64,000 bases of DNA, from NCBI GenBank assembly GCA_003342895.1, contig PTFA01000017.1, positions 866,016 to 930,015 on the forward strand, read 5' to 3'. The translations under genes and the position numbers were made by a program. This DNA comes from Casuarius casuarius (taxonomy: Eukaryota > Chordata > Aves > Casuariiformes > Casuariidae). Shown here in pieces: positions 53,460 through 64,000 of the stretch (position 1 is its first letter; each line of letters opens with the position of its first letter). The notes under the pieces were generated by a model, which was not told where the DNA came from, made no database searches, and worked only from the letters and a program-made list of their open reading frames with translations.

Positions 53460-53720
53460 GGCTCTGAAAGCTGCCAGGTAGGCTGGGGTAAGGCTGGTGT
53501 CAGGCCTTGGCTGCGTGGGCTGAGCCGATCTCCTTGGTGATGGAGGAGTCGGCGAGGAAGAGGAGTGGGAAGGAGGGATGACGTGAGGCAGCTCCCCACC
53601 GAGGCTCGCCGGCTGGAGTCAAGCGCGGCAGCTCGGTTTGGCAGCGCGAGCGCCTGTGGCTTGTCAGCTGCCACCCAGCCCCAGTGTTGCCATAGCAATC
53701 TGCTGCGAAGCAGGGGATCT
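53460..53720. promoter_or_regulatory. Intronic CpG-rich patch with RFX-like X-box and CRE-like site
   Basis: I count about 15 CpGs in roughly 260 bases, against about one per 100 bases in the surroundings. GTTGCCATAGCAAT (53,686-53,699) matches 12 of 14 bases of the palindromic RFX X-box, and TGACGTGA (53,579-53,586) is one base from a full CRE. A 115-codon - strand frame (53,423-53,770) crosses it and includes MSEIDPLLRSRLL, but no family is recognised. This suits an internal promoter or enhancer of CNKSR2; activity is inference. Confidence 0.35.
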
Positions 53721-54770
53721 ATTTCAGACATAATTAGTATTAAAAAGCCCCTTGAACTAAGCAGTGGCATTAAGCGCTAAGGAAGGCTTACCCCTCTCCC
53801 TCTGCAGTCTCCAGGTGAGCAAGCACTACAGGTGCCCTGAGCCAGCAGGCGCATAGCCCTTGGTGCTGCGGGGACTGCCACGTGGCGAATACAGATTGAA
53901 GGAAAGCTCCACAGGCTCCAAAGGGAAGCCTCTTATTTTCACTGTAACCTGTGGCTGAGGGATATGAGGTGATCTTGCGCTCTGGAGGCGCCTTGCAAGA
54001 ATGGAAACACCTTGGTGGTTCTCTCTGCTGCTGAGGGGAAGGATAGCTATAAAAGAAGATGCCCTTGGAAATTACCAGGTGACGGTGCCCTGCCCTCAAA
54101 GGGTGGTAAGCCCTGGAAAGGTTGTGCGGAGGGGTTAATGCTGTCCAAGCACCTTTTGTCTGCTTAGTTACGTGCTCTGTCACTCTTCGCATGGGCAAAT
54201 TCTAGAGCAAAACAAATCTGTCTGGCTTTCTGTAATGGAAATATTCCCAGCAACTAGCTGCTTACTCCCATTTAAGTTTGCTTAAGTATGTTTCATCTCA
54301 ATGTCATCACTAAATGAAGAAAATATCACCTATACATCCTGGAAAACACTGAATCTCATCCAACTGAATTCTGTTCTTATCCCACCATAGCTTCATCCCT
54401 CCTCATTGAGTAACTCCTCGAACCACTCAGTTAGCTGTCCTCCATTAATTTCTTTTAGTAACTGTATTTTGCCTTTTTAGTTTCCTTTTCCCTTGCTTTC
54501 ATGTGAACAAGCATTACACTTCTCTTCTCATGCATCACCTATGTCAAAACTACATCCTTTTTTTTTTCCTTTAAGGCAGAACTATCATACACCAAATGGT
54601 TCCTACTGGTTCTCTTCTTGGAGTACAAAACCATAATTGCAGAATATTTGTTAAAAAAATTGAAATCAGCTTCCTGAAAAACAAAGAAATTGGAAGCACT
54701 TAAGGGTTTGGCTTTTACTTCTGAGAAAATAAGGAAAGGAGTAGAGAACAAAGCAGAAAAACATTAAAAT

Positions 54771-55205
54771 GCCACTGTATAAATCCCTGGTGTGTCACAT
54801 CTTGAAGACTGTATGCCAATCTGGCCTCCTCATCTCAAAAAGTAGTTACAGGGCAAGTAAATGACAGAGCAACAGGGATTATCAGTGGTATGAAAGGTTT
54901 TTCCTAGAAGATATGATTACACTCATGCCTCAGACTTGGTCACTATAACAACAGAGGTCTATAAAATTATGAGCACATGCATTCACAAAGTAAACAGAGA
55001 CAGAGTGATCGCTGCCTCTTTCGATAATGGACACCTGAAGTTCTGGTGGTAGGTTCAAAACTAACCAAAAGAGATACTTCTCTCTCCAACCTGTAGTTAA
55101 ACCATGCAACTCTTTGCTGCCATACGATGTGGCTGAAAGAACACCTGAGTTCAAAAGTGATAAAACTAATTTGTGGAATAAGGCTCCATCAAGGGCTATG
55201 AAAAA
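54771..55205 (+). mobile_element. Old CR1/L3-type LINE fragment
   Basis: The + strand follows the L3/CR1 order known from turtle and crocodilian genomes: GCCACTGTATAAATCCCTGG, 'cacatcttgaagactgt', 'catctcaaaaag', 'aggtctataaaattatgagc', 'ggttcaaaactaa..aaagagatacttc', then 'gagttcaaaagtgataaaac' and 'ccatcaagggctatg'. It contains one internal block with poor match near 54.90 kb. It is truncated before the usual 3' end and lies antisense to CNKSR2. Confidence 0.8.
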
Positions 55206-58200
55206 CCACCTTTACTTCTTCCCTAGGAATATGTTTTTAGTCACTGTTCAAGGCAGGCTATTGGGGTAGCTGGAAGGTGGGGCTGAAAGCTCTGCAACTG
55301 CTTTTCAGTGCAAGCACTTGTGCTTGCAGCTTGTGTTTTAAATGTGACTAGCTCAGGGTCTGACATCTGGTCCAGAACTACACAGATCAACCTTTTGGAC
55401 AATTTTTACTAAGCCCCCATCTGCCATGCAGAATGGAAAAGTTAGACTGCAAGACTAAATAGTAAAAACAGCAAGCTTAGTGAGTTTTTAATTCTACAAG
55501 GATTTGCCTTTTCAGAGCAAAGTAAGCATGTCTCTTAAGGACACTGTCTATCTGACAGCAATAAGCTCACTGATTTTCTTGTATAACACTAGGACTTGTT
55601 ACCAGTACAAGTGGATATTGCAAAGACTTGTCACTGATGCTTTTGTAATTTGCAATAACTTGAATTTATGTTCATCTTCTCAAATGTTTTTATTTCAGAA
55701 ATATAGGTGAAAAGGTTCTGGAGGAATTATCTTGGTGCAGCAACATGGAATTAAACTATAAATTGATCTTCAATTTATATCATATCATGCATACCTAACA
55801 TAAAATAAGCACAGAAAACAAGATTGCTTTTGGAAAAGAGATCACAGGAAAATCATTTAGAAATATAAGGAGATCACATTACCTATTATAATGTTGCTTG
55901 TATCTGCTGTAATAATTTAAAGATTTTATGGTGATCACAGAGGTAATGAAGTTCACTGTGTATTATACAATAAATTTATTAAATTGTTCTGTGGACAAGT
56001 AAGGCCTTTCTGAAGTTAATTTTCTTATAAAAAAGTACACAAGAAGATAGGAATGGGTGAGAATTTATTTTTTCTGGTTACAGTGTGGTGCGATGGGCAC
56101 ATTATAATCAGGACTACAACTGTGGTGAAAAAAACGGGGGTGACTGCAATCTGCTGAATGGGGCTCAAAACACTTCTCTGTGAACTATGAAATCCAAGCG
56201 TTTCTAAACACCTCCTTGCAACGGCAACATCGGCAATATCTATGGGATCGGCAGGCACGTGCATGAGAGTGGGAGGACTTCAGAACCAGAAATCCAGAAT
56301 CACTCTTGTTGAGTGCAGACAACAACCTCCCCTGTCCAGTCCGGAACTATTACAACCATTTTGTGTCCAGGTTGCCTTGAAAGGAGGAGACAGACATTAA
56401 TAAAAGCCAGGAGGACAAGAGGTGAGGATCTGGCTATATACTTTTGATCATTTCTAACAGAGCTAGCTAGCTATGGCAACAGATAAAGATCAGCAAAAGC
56501 AAACTGAAGAAACACAAAACCTACAAGGACATAATAAAGAAACAGGCCAATGACTTAGTCTTCTAAAATATCCACTCCATTTCAGTATGGTACAAATGAG
56601 TAAGCCACCTAAAGAAACATTTCACCAGAGGCCTCTGCTAATGCTTTGAAAGACATGAGTTAAGGGGACACTATGTGGAGGTTTTATCTAGCAGAAATAA
56701 CAGTCTCTTCAGATAATTATGGACAGAGGTATTACATAGTTAATGACATAATCATAAGGTTATGTCAATTCTCCTCCTTGGAGAATAATTTGGGCTGAGG
56801 AAATAGTTCTGTCAATTGGCACAGTCTGTCAGTATGTGTCCCCAACATAAAATACACCTAGTTGACTGCCCTGCACAGCATGCTAAATTGTATAAATTTG
56901 TGAAACAAAGCTAACTACAACATGAATGCACTCATGGTATAGGTTTTTCTGTAAGATGAATGTGTCACTTCAAGACAAAATGTTCTTAAAACAGTTGTTC
57001 TACCTGGGGAAAAGATTTATAGCACGATCATTCTCAGCTGTGGCACAGGACATTAAGGCTGACAGAATTTTCATTTGAAAAACTAATCACTGCTCAAGGT
57101 AACTTATTACATAGCTTATCCTTACTGTTATAGATGTGTGTCTTACTTCCAGTCTTTGGTCTTTTGCTTCCCCCTCAACTCACTGGATTTTACTATCTCT
57201 TCCCCAGATACCCTGATGCTTTCCCAACAAGCTTTATGGACCTGTTTCCTTTCGTTTTATACAGGTAAATTAAGTTCCCGCAGTCTTGGGGGTTGCACTT
57301 TGCTTTTGCCATTCTTTTGGCTAGTCTCAGCAACCTCCTGTTCCCCAGTGTCCTGGGGGANCAGTGACCCTCAGTGCTGCACATGGTCTTCCAGCAGCAG
57401 TGGCAGAAGTGCCAAAACCAGGAGAAACATAAAATCTCACCCCACCACTGCTGCTTTTCTCTGAGTAGAAATTCAAAGAGTAATGTACCGCCTAGCTCCA
57501 AGGGACGGTGCTGGTTGCTCATGGCCATCTAACTGTGGACTGGGCCTCCCACACTGAGCCTCTCCTAAAGTTCAAGAATAATGAAACACATCAAGAACCC
57601 AAGTGCCATTTTCAAAAGTGATTGAAGAGCCTAAGTTTTACTTCAAGTGACTTTTGTATTCTTGATATAAATCCCATAATCTTGTTTAGCCACATGTACA
57701 AACTCAGAAAATTGGCCTTCTGGGATGGAGGAAAGCAAGAAAAAAGTGGCTGACATTTTTGAGTTTCATTAACTGTAAAAGCCGTTCCCAAGTTGTGAGT
57801 CTCCAAGGCAATCATTTTTTCACTTTATGAAAAGTCTGAAACTTCCTTCCACCTTCTACCAATAGTTCAAAAATTAATTGAACCAAAAATTTCAGCCTTC
57901 CTTTAAACAACTATTCCCAGTAAGAACTAACAACATACCATCCTGTTTTAAACATCTTTTACTTTGTAGATATTTTTCATGTATTTTACAAACTGTGTAA
58001 AATGTTCATGGAATCGAGTTTCTGGACTTACTACTTTGGAGTCTGCCAAGAAGCAAGGACAGCCTGTGTATAATGTAAAATTCATGATGGTCACTATAAC
58101 GTTTAATGTCCGCAGGCATAAATTGTGAATGAGACTACAGAATTTTAAAATGCAAAGTGAGCAGAGAACTTTGCAACAACTGAGTTATTAACTAAGTTCT

Positions 58201-60269
58201 AAAGTGTATTTTGCTGCTTTTTAAAAATTTTATTCCCCCAGGCTTACCATTTCATAGATCATTGTCAAAATTCTGAGATTTAAATTTTCAGTGCATTGGT
58301 ATAAAAATTTACAGTATGGTTAAATTGTCCAAATTCATCAATAAGTATTCCTAGTTCCTGCAAGAATCACATGCAACTTTTGAGGCTACCTTAGGAAATA
58401 CAACAGTAAATACCAAGACTGTACAACAATACTGGAGAATGTAAGCATAATTCTCAGTGGCAAAAAAGGAAAATGTTTAGTCTTGGCCAGCTTTAAAAAA
58501 ATGTGAGGCTAAAACTTAAATGGGAATTTTCCTAGGCTCTTTACACATTCAGAAATACATAAACAAAAGTGCCCTTTTCTTTCCTCTGAAAAGATGCTAA
58601 CCAGCTACTCCTGTTGTCCCTAAAAAATATAATGAAAAACTCCTGAAAATAAAATTTATTTTCTTAATAAAAAGTTGAAAACAAATGGCAGGGTATATTC
58701 TTGGTAGAGAGGAAGAAAACAGAAGAATTCTCAGAATAATCAGCTTCAAACTTTTTATAGATTAAATATGATTTTCATATTGGACATCAAGTGCTCACAT
58801 TAGTACAGTAAAAGTATTACTTTAATTCCAAATGCAGAGGCTATTAAAATACTGTTATGTGAATCCTAAAACAGCTTTTGCTACTTTTACCACAGGAAAA
58901 TACTCTCTAATTTTCTAGTTCTCATATTCACTAACTTTTAAGTATTCTATGGCGACTACTTTGCATATGTAGAAAACATAGTATTAGCTGAAATGGGCCC
59001 CTCACATCACCAAACCTAGTCTGCTGCTGTTGCACACAAGCGAGTCCCTCTCTTGAGCCAGCCAATCCCATTGGAAAGCTGAGTTTCATTTAACTCAGAA
59101 TTAAATGCTGAATGAGCCCCAGCAAGCTCTAGTATTTATTCTCATTGCTGGAGGTCTTCTTCAGTAAAGCAGTCAAGGTAAAATCCTTCTGCTTTGAAAC
59201 ATTCCCAAATGGCCACCTTGTTAACTAACCTCAGATCAGCAGCAAGATGTTGCCCATCAGCCTTGTATGCTCTTCTCCCCACCTATGTAAAACTGCTGTT
59301 TTTGCAGCCCTATGGCATACCTATCTGAGAGGTGAGAGAACCACTGGCGTGCAGTGAGCGGCCTGAGCTGGGACATCTGTGAGCAAAAGGCCTAAATCTG
59401 AGACAGTCACTGATGTTCCTCTTCTCTGATTCTCCTCTTCCTGTGTCCTCAGCAGGAAAAAAGGCACATCCAAAGACTAAGTATTTGACTTAACTTGGAC
59501 CCTTGTTTCTCCCTGTTGATGACAACCGAAGAAGAGCAGCTCAGCTTCAGATGTCAGATGTTTAGGTGGCTAAAGAGCAGAAGAATCATACCCTATGTAC
59601 AGACCCTGCTGTCTGATCTCTGTCCATCCCTGAATTTACAACCAGGAGAAATCTCTCAAGTGAGGTTTGTTTAATTCCATCTCCCCCTGGAGTCCTGTAA
59701 ATCTTCACATGATTAAATCAACATTTCAAAAACTGGCTGAAAAGTATTTTTAAATAGAAGGTTTTTGGCAGCCTCTCTCCTCATTTTCTAATGATGATAA
59801 CAACTCAAATGCTTTTAAACAAATCAGTGGTGGTATTTTATATTCTGAAAGGCCAGAGTTCACACCTCTGTAATCCAGAAGACAAGAAATAATTACTTAT
59901 TATTTTGTGCCAGAAGCATTCAAAAAGCGAAGCCATAAAGTGACCATCCTGCTGTAAATGCAGTCATTTTCTTCATGTAAATACAATAAGGTACTGCAGA
60001 GAAATGTTGTTTCATGCTTTGTCCATGAAATGATGTTATTTAATATCTTCACACCAGCTACACCGATGTGGTGGTGTTAGCTATCATCAACAAGATCCCA
60101 AACTAGCAAATTGGGGCTGCAAAAGGAGACAAATAATATTTATCTTCTAGAGTCACATCACAATCTTTTCCTTCTAGAAGTTCAGCTTCCAGAAGTGAGC
60201 AACATTAGCCATATATTCAAGCTGTCCTCTGACAGCAAAAGTGAAGCCCAAACTGAGGAGTTGCAAGAG

Positions 60270-61310
60270 GTTCACTGTTAAAAATGAAGGCTGCATTATG
60301 TGGGGTTCCCCTGAGGGTGTCCTACTTTCAGATATACTCATTATTTTCACTAATGACCTGGACACTGGAAGAGAATAAGCCTATTATAATCCGCAAATAC
60401 GAAAGTGGGAGGAAATGCCTCCCAGATTGCTGGAGGACAGCCTTAAAAGTCACAATGACTTGGCGGGATGAAATGCCCAGTTTCATGTAACAATATGGAA
60501 AACGCTATACTAACAGACACAGAACCTGGCAAACACCAGGGCAGACCACAAGGCATTTTTTTTGTCTAGTCAGGCTGATAGTTTTACAAAATTTCGTATT
60601 TGTTGGTTGGTTGAATTTAGACCAATTACTTAGATATTTTAAATCACTCCATGTTTTTATCAACATAAGCTACTTAACATGGACATCTGAAAGGCACAGG
60701 AATAATCAGCTCCACATCTATAAGACACATAGCAGTCAAGCAGAAAAGGATCTTGGCTGCAGTACTGCACAAACCGAAATGTGAGGTACTATATAGTTGC
60801 AAAACAGATACTTATCATAACAGAGTGCATAAAACAGGGTGAAGCCATCTTGCTGGTCTCAGCCAGGGGCACTCCACCCAGTTTTGGATGCTGCCTTTCC
60901 AGAAAGGGTAGAGGGCAGCTGGGAAGATCCAGGGAACCAGAATGGTCAGAAGTCTAGAAAACAGTATTTGTGGAAAAAATAAAAAAAACTGACTGAACCC
61001 TGGGAAGCTTGAGAGCATTCCTTCAGCTTAAAAAAAAAGCTACTGTAATGGAGATGCTTTGTTTTCCTTGTCTTAATGGATAGGGAATACTGGGCTAAAT
61101 TTGCAGAGGGAAAGATTCAACATGCATTAGGAAAAAAAATCCCTTTGCAATACAGTAAAGAGGAAAAGCACTGTCTGGAGGGATTGCAGAATGCCCACCA
61201 TTGGAGGCATTTAAGGACAGATATGGCAAGTATAGCTGCTCTAGGTTTAGAGAAGAGAGAGGCACTGGATAACCTCTCAATTTCCTTTCCAGCCCACCGG
61301 TTCTGTGAAA
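60270..61310 (+). mobile_element. Long decayed CR1 LINE (reverse-transcriptase end to 3' UTR)
   Basis: Landmarks appear in CR1 order: GGGGTTCCCCTGAGGGTGTC (GVPQGS motif region), 'cactaatgacctggacac' (NDLD), 'gggaggaaatgcc', 'gaaaaggatcttggctgca', 'cagttttggatgctgcctttccagaaagg', 'gatccagggaaccagaatgg', 'attaggaaaaaaaatccctttgcaatacag', 'accattggaggcatttaaggacag', and finally 'ggataacctctcaatttcctttccagccc' with GGTTCTGTGA. The coding part is broken by stops and frameshifts. It is the longest transposon relic here and lies antisense to CNKSR2. Confidence 0.8.
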
Positions 61311-61763
61311 TGCATGGCACACACAGTTTCCCCACAGCCTTCAGAAGGGCGAAGATTTTATAACTGTCCAGTCTATATATGTTGCCTTCCTGCAGTGGAA
61401 AGGTTTAGGAAACAATTGAAGAGAGATTAATAAGCCTACACATAAACACCCTGTGCCATTTCAGGTGTCCGAGAGTATCCAAGAACTTCCACAGGGCTGT
61501 GATAGGACACCAGCCCTACAGAAGACTTGTGACCCTCCAGAGCAGCAGCTAGAGGCTAGAAGGAAAGGCAAGTCAGCCTCAGATGAGGTTGGGACACTAG
61601 AAAAATGAATGAAAAACTACCCTGCGATACTTAACTTCATAGGCTTTCATGACAACCTTTATCTTACATCCAAGAACTCAAAGGGCTTCTCTTTAAAAAA
61701 TAGAGTAAACCAAGCCAAACTGCTTTGGAACAAATTTGGCTTTTCCAGAGTCTCCTTTGCAGC

Positions 61764-61788
61764 GAAATAAATAAGTAAATAAATAAAT
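61764..61788 (+). repeat. (AAAT)n simple repeat
   Basis: AAAT units with one AAGT interruption form a low-complexity repeat in the intron. Confidence 0.8.
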
Positions 61789-63320
61789 CTTGCAAGATGC
61801 TGACCATTCACCTAAAGAATCCCATCCCTGCAGGTTTTAATACCGTATCTTGCTTCCCACGACTAACAGTAATTAAAATGGAATGAATTTTTACATGGTG
61901 ACACTACAGAAGTTCAGCATGTTAATAGTTTAATAAAAGTACACCCCCCTATGTTTTTCCAAGCACTAATGACTCAAGTTCTTTCCTGCATATGTTTTAA
62001 CGGTTGCCTTAGAAAGAACCTGAGAGCCACAGAGAGCAGATGGTACCACCTGGAGATGTAATAAATATAATCTGACTTTATCCCTCCTCTGTTCTCCCAG
62101 TCTTTCCAGTACTGTGTCATATTCTTCTGACTTAATTATAAGCAATCATGAAAAGAGTTTCAAATTTTTTCAGAATTGAAAAAAGTATTTTAAAATTATA
62201 TATTTCAAAAGAACACATGCATACAATAGCTGGTCAGCTTTTTCATTGTAGGTGTCTGTTTCCTTTCCATTTCAGAAACTCTTTCTGATTAGGCTAAGTC
62301 CCGGTTGCATCTCAATGAAAAGAGGAATTATCACAGCTCTACAAAAATCCTAGAGAAAACCAGCTTCCTCATGTCTTGGGCAGTGGTCAACTCTGTGTGT
62401 GTCTTTAAAACAATTTTCAGTGAGCTTGTAATGAGAAGATTTATGTAAATGATTAAATACTTCATATACTTTTTCGGGTTTGAAACAAAAATGACTAAAC
62501 ATACATTTTAGGATAGGAAAACCCTCTTTTTAATGAGAAATGATACAGTAATTAAAAAAAAGCAGTCTGTTTTTCCTTCTTGTACCAAAAGAATTTCAAA
62601 ACAGCTATATATGCTCACTTAAGAAATGTGTGTATATTATGCTTTAAAATGAAAGCACATTTGGAATGGAGAGACAAAATCTGTCAGCACAAAAAAGGCC
62701 TTATTATATTGCTATTGAGACATACCAAGCCAAAAAACCAAGAAGCAATCACACATCCTTCAGTATGAGAACTAGAGAGTCCTAAAGGGCTTGGACGGTA
62801 TTCCCTATATCACATGTGAAGGGGTCTATCACTTATGAGTCGTCTTTTCCCCAGGACAGTATCTCTGCAGCCAGCCTCAAGACAGGGCAGAGGCAGGGAC
62901 ACAGCTTGCTTGCGACAAGCGATGGGAAAATTAAAGGCAAACCACAGACTGGTTACATGATACCCAGCAAGAGAGTTAATGTGGAATACAGAAATAACAG
63001 GAATATATTATATCCACAGATTCCTTGCTGCATGGCCTAACTTGAAGGTGCCCCTGACAGCATGGCTCCACTGACAACCACCAGCTTAGTATTGCAACTG
63101 AGGATATTCCGCAAGAAAAGTATTTTGTAAGAATGGTCATGTATGAAACTCCCTTTTGTATTTTTTGTTGCTTGTAAAAAGACCACTTAATCCATACAGT
63201 TCAGGCAAAATCAGATTACCTTTGTTGACAAAGACACCCAAAGCTATTAGAAGCAAAATAAAAGTAAGAAAATAACTTATAATATTTCCATTTCTGAAAT
63301 TCATCTCTCCTTTGCATTTT

Positions 63321-63380
63321 TAGCAAAGGTTAGCAGCATGGACATGCTGCTAGCAAAGGTTAGTTTCATGGACAATGAAA
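63321..63380 (+). repeat. 30-bp imperfect tandem duplication with internal palindrome
   Basis: TAGCAAAGGTTAG begins both 30-base units (63,321 and 63,351), and CATGGACA recurs at the same offset. The first unit contains GCAGCATG-GA-CATGCTGC, an 8-bp-arm palindrome that the second unit lacks. Confidence 0.8.
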
Positions 63381-64000
63381 ATCAATTAAAATTTAAACAC
63401 TGCAACAGCATATTTGCAGGTAAAAATGAACTCACATTTACAAATACTAACAGGCATAAAACTAAACTAGTTTTATTTTTGTTGACAGCCCATATTGCTT
63501 GCTGAATTGCTACTCAGTAAATGATTCAATATTTGGCTTTCAAACACTGCGGGCAATTTTTTCCCCTCCAACTGAAATTTAAAATCAGAACACAGAATTT
63601 TTGTATCTCTTCATTTTTATTTAGAATTCAAAAATACTTTTATGATAGAGTTTCTTTAGCTCATGAGAATTGCAAAACCTTTGTTTTATAAAGTTTAAAT
63701 TTTGAATTCAAGAAACTTGCACAGGGAGAAAGATACCTACTTACAGTACTTGTTTATCCAAGTTAGTCTTTGGATCAATAATTTTCTCTTTAATACAATA
63801 GTCTAAAAACCATTTTTTATACACCCAGCTGAATACGCACACAAACATGATAGCTAGAAGGTAATTAAGCAGCTCCTATCTGGGGTGATGATTTTCCCAG
63901 ATATGCACTTGCTTTTGAAAGCTTACAGAAAGTTCTATTCAGATAAACATGTATCTTAAAATTTGACGATATAAAATTGTAGCCTGACATATAAGCTGGA

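Noticed and set aside
53788..54198. 136-codon - strand frame
   Set aside because: Composition is typical of chance translation of a moderately GC-rich stretch; no motif is present.

Overview
This looks like autosomal vertebrate DNA from a sauropsid, most likely a bird. The genes are single-exon or widely split exons in AT-rich non-coding DNA. The only interspersed repeats I can recognise are a few decayed CR1-family LINE pieces; no Alu, L1 or bacterial-type operons are seen. Three isolated N bases (4536, 44441, 57361) indicate a draft assembly. The low repeat density favours a bird over a turtle or crocodilian, but that is inference.

Layout. Positions 1 to about 22,300 hold no gene I can support: AT-rich spacer, CR1 scraps, hairpins, a G-quadruplex motif and two GC-rich patches. 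KLHL34 (BTB-BACK-kelch protein) lies on the + strand with an uninterrupted coding exon at 23,337-25,124 and a 3' UTR of about 1.2 kb. Facing it on the - strand is the 3' end of CNKSR2 (MAGUIN/CNK2, a postsynaptic Ras-pathway scaffold). Its last coding exon is 28,616-28,831, its penultimate one 32,041-32,237, and its 3' UTR of about 2.3 kb runs down to about 26,320. From 32,238 to the window end I see only one CNKSR2 intron, at least 31.7 kb long, with no further coding exon recognised.

KLHL34 next to CNKSR2, tail to tail, is the arrangement I recall from human Xp22.12. In birds that block is autosomal (chromosome 1 in chicken). SMPX would be expected beyond KLHL34 towards position 1, but I found no SMPX coding exon. 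The two genes have no known shared pathway; their link here is positional, through a shared transcription-termination zone at about 26.3 kb with opposed AATAAA signals 19 bases apart.

I found no convincing new multi-gene system. The items most worth checking are the compact bidirectional polyadenylation zone, an intronic CpG-rich patch with an RFX-like X-box at 53.5-53.7 kb, a long C-tract G-quadruplex motif at 52.4 kb, a 43-bp direct repeat bracketing about 1 kb at 32.8-33.9 kb, and a 44-bp near-perfect palindrome at 7.8 kb.
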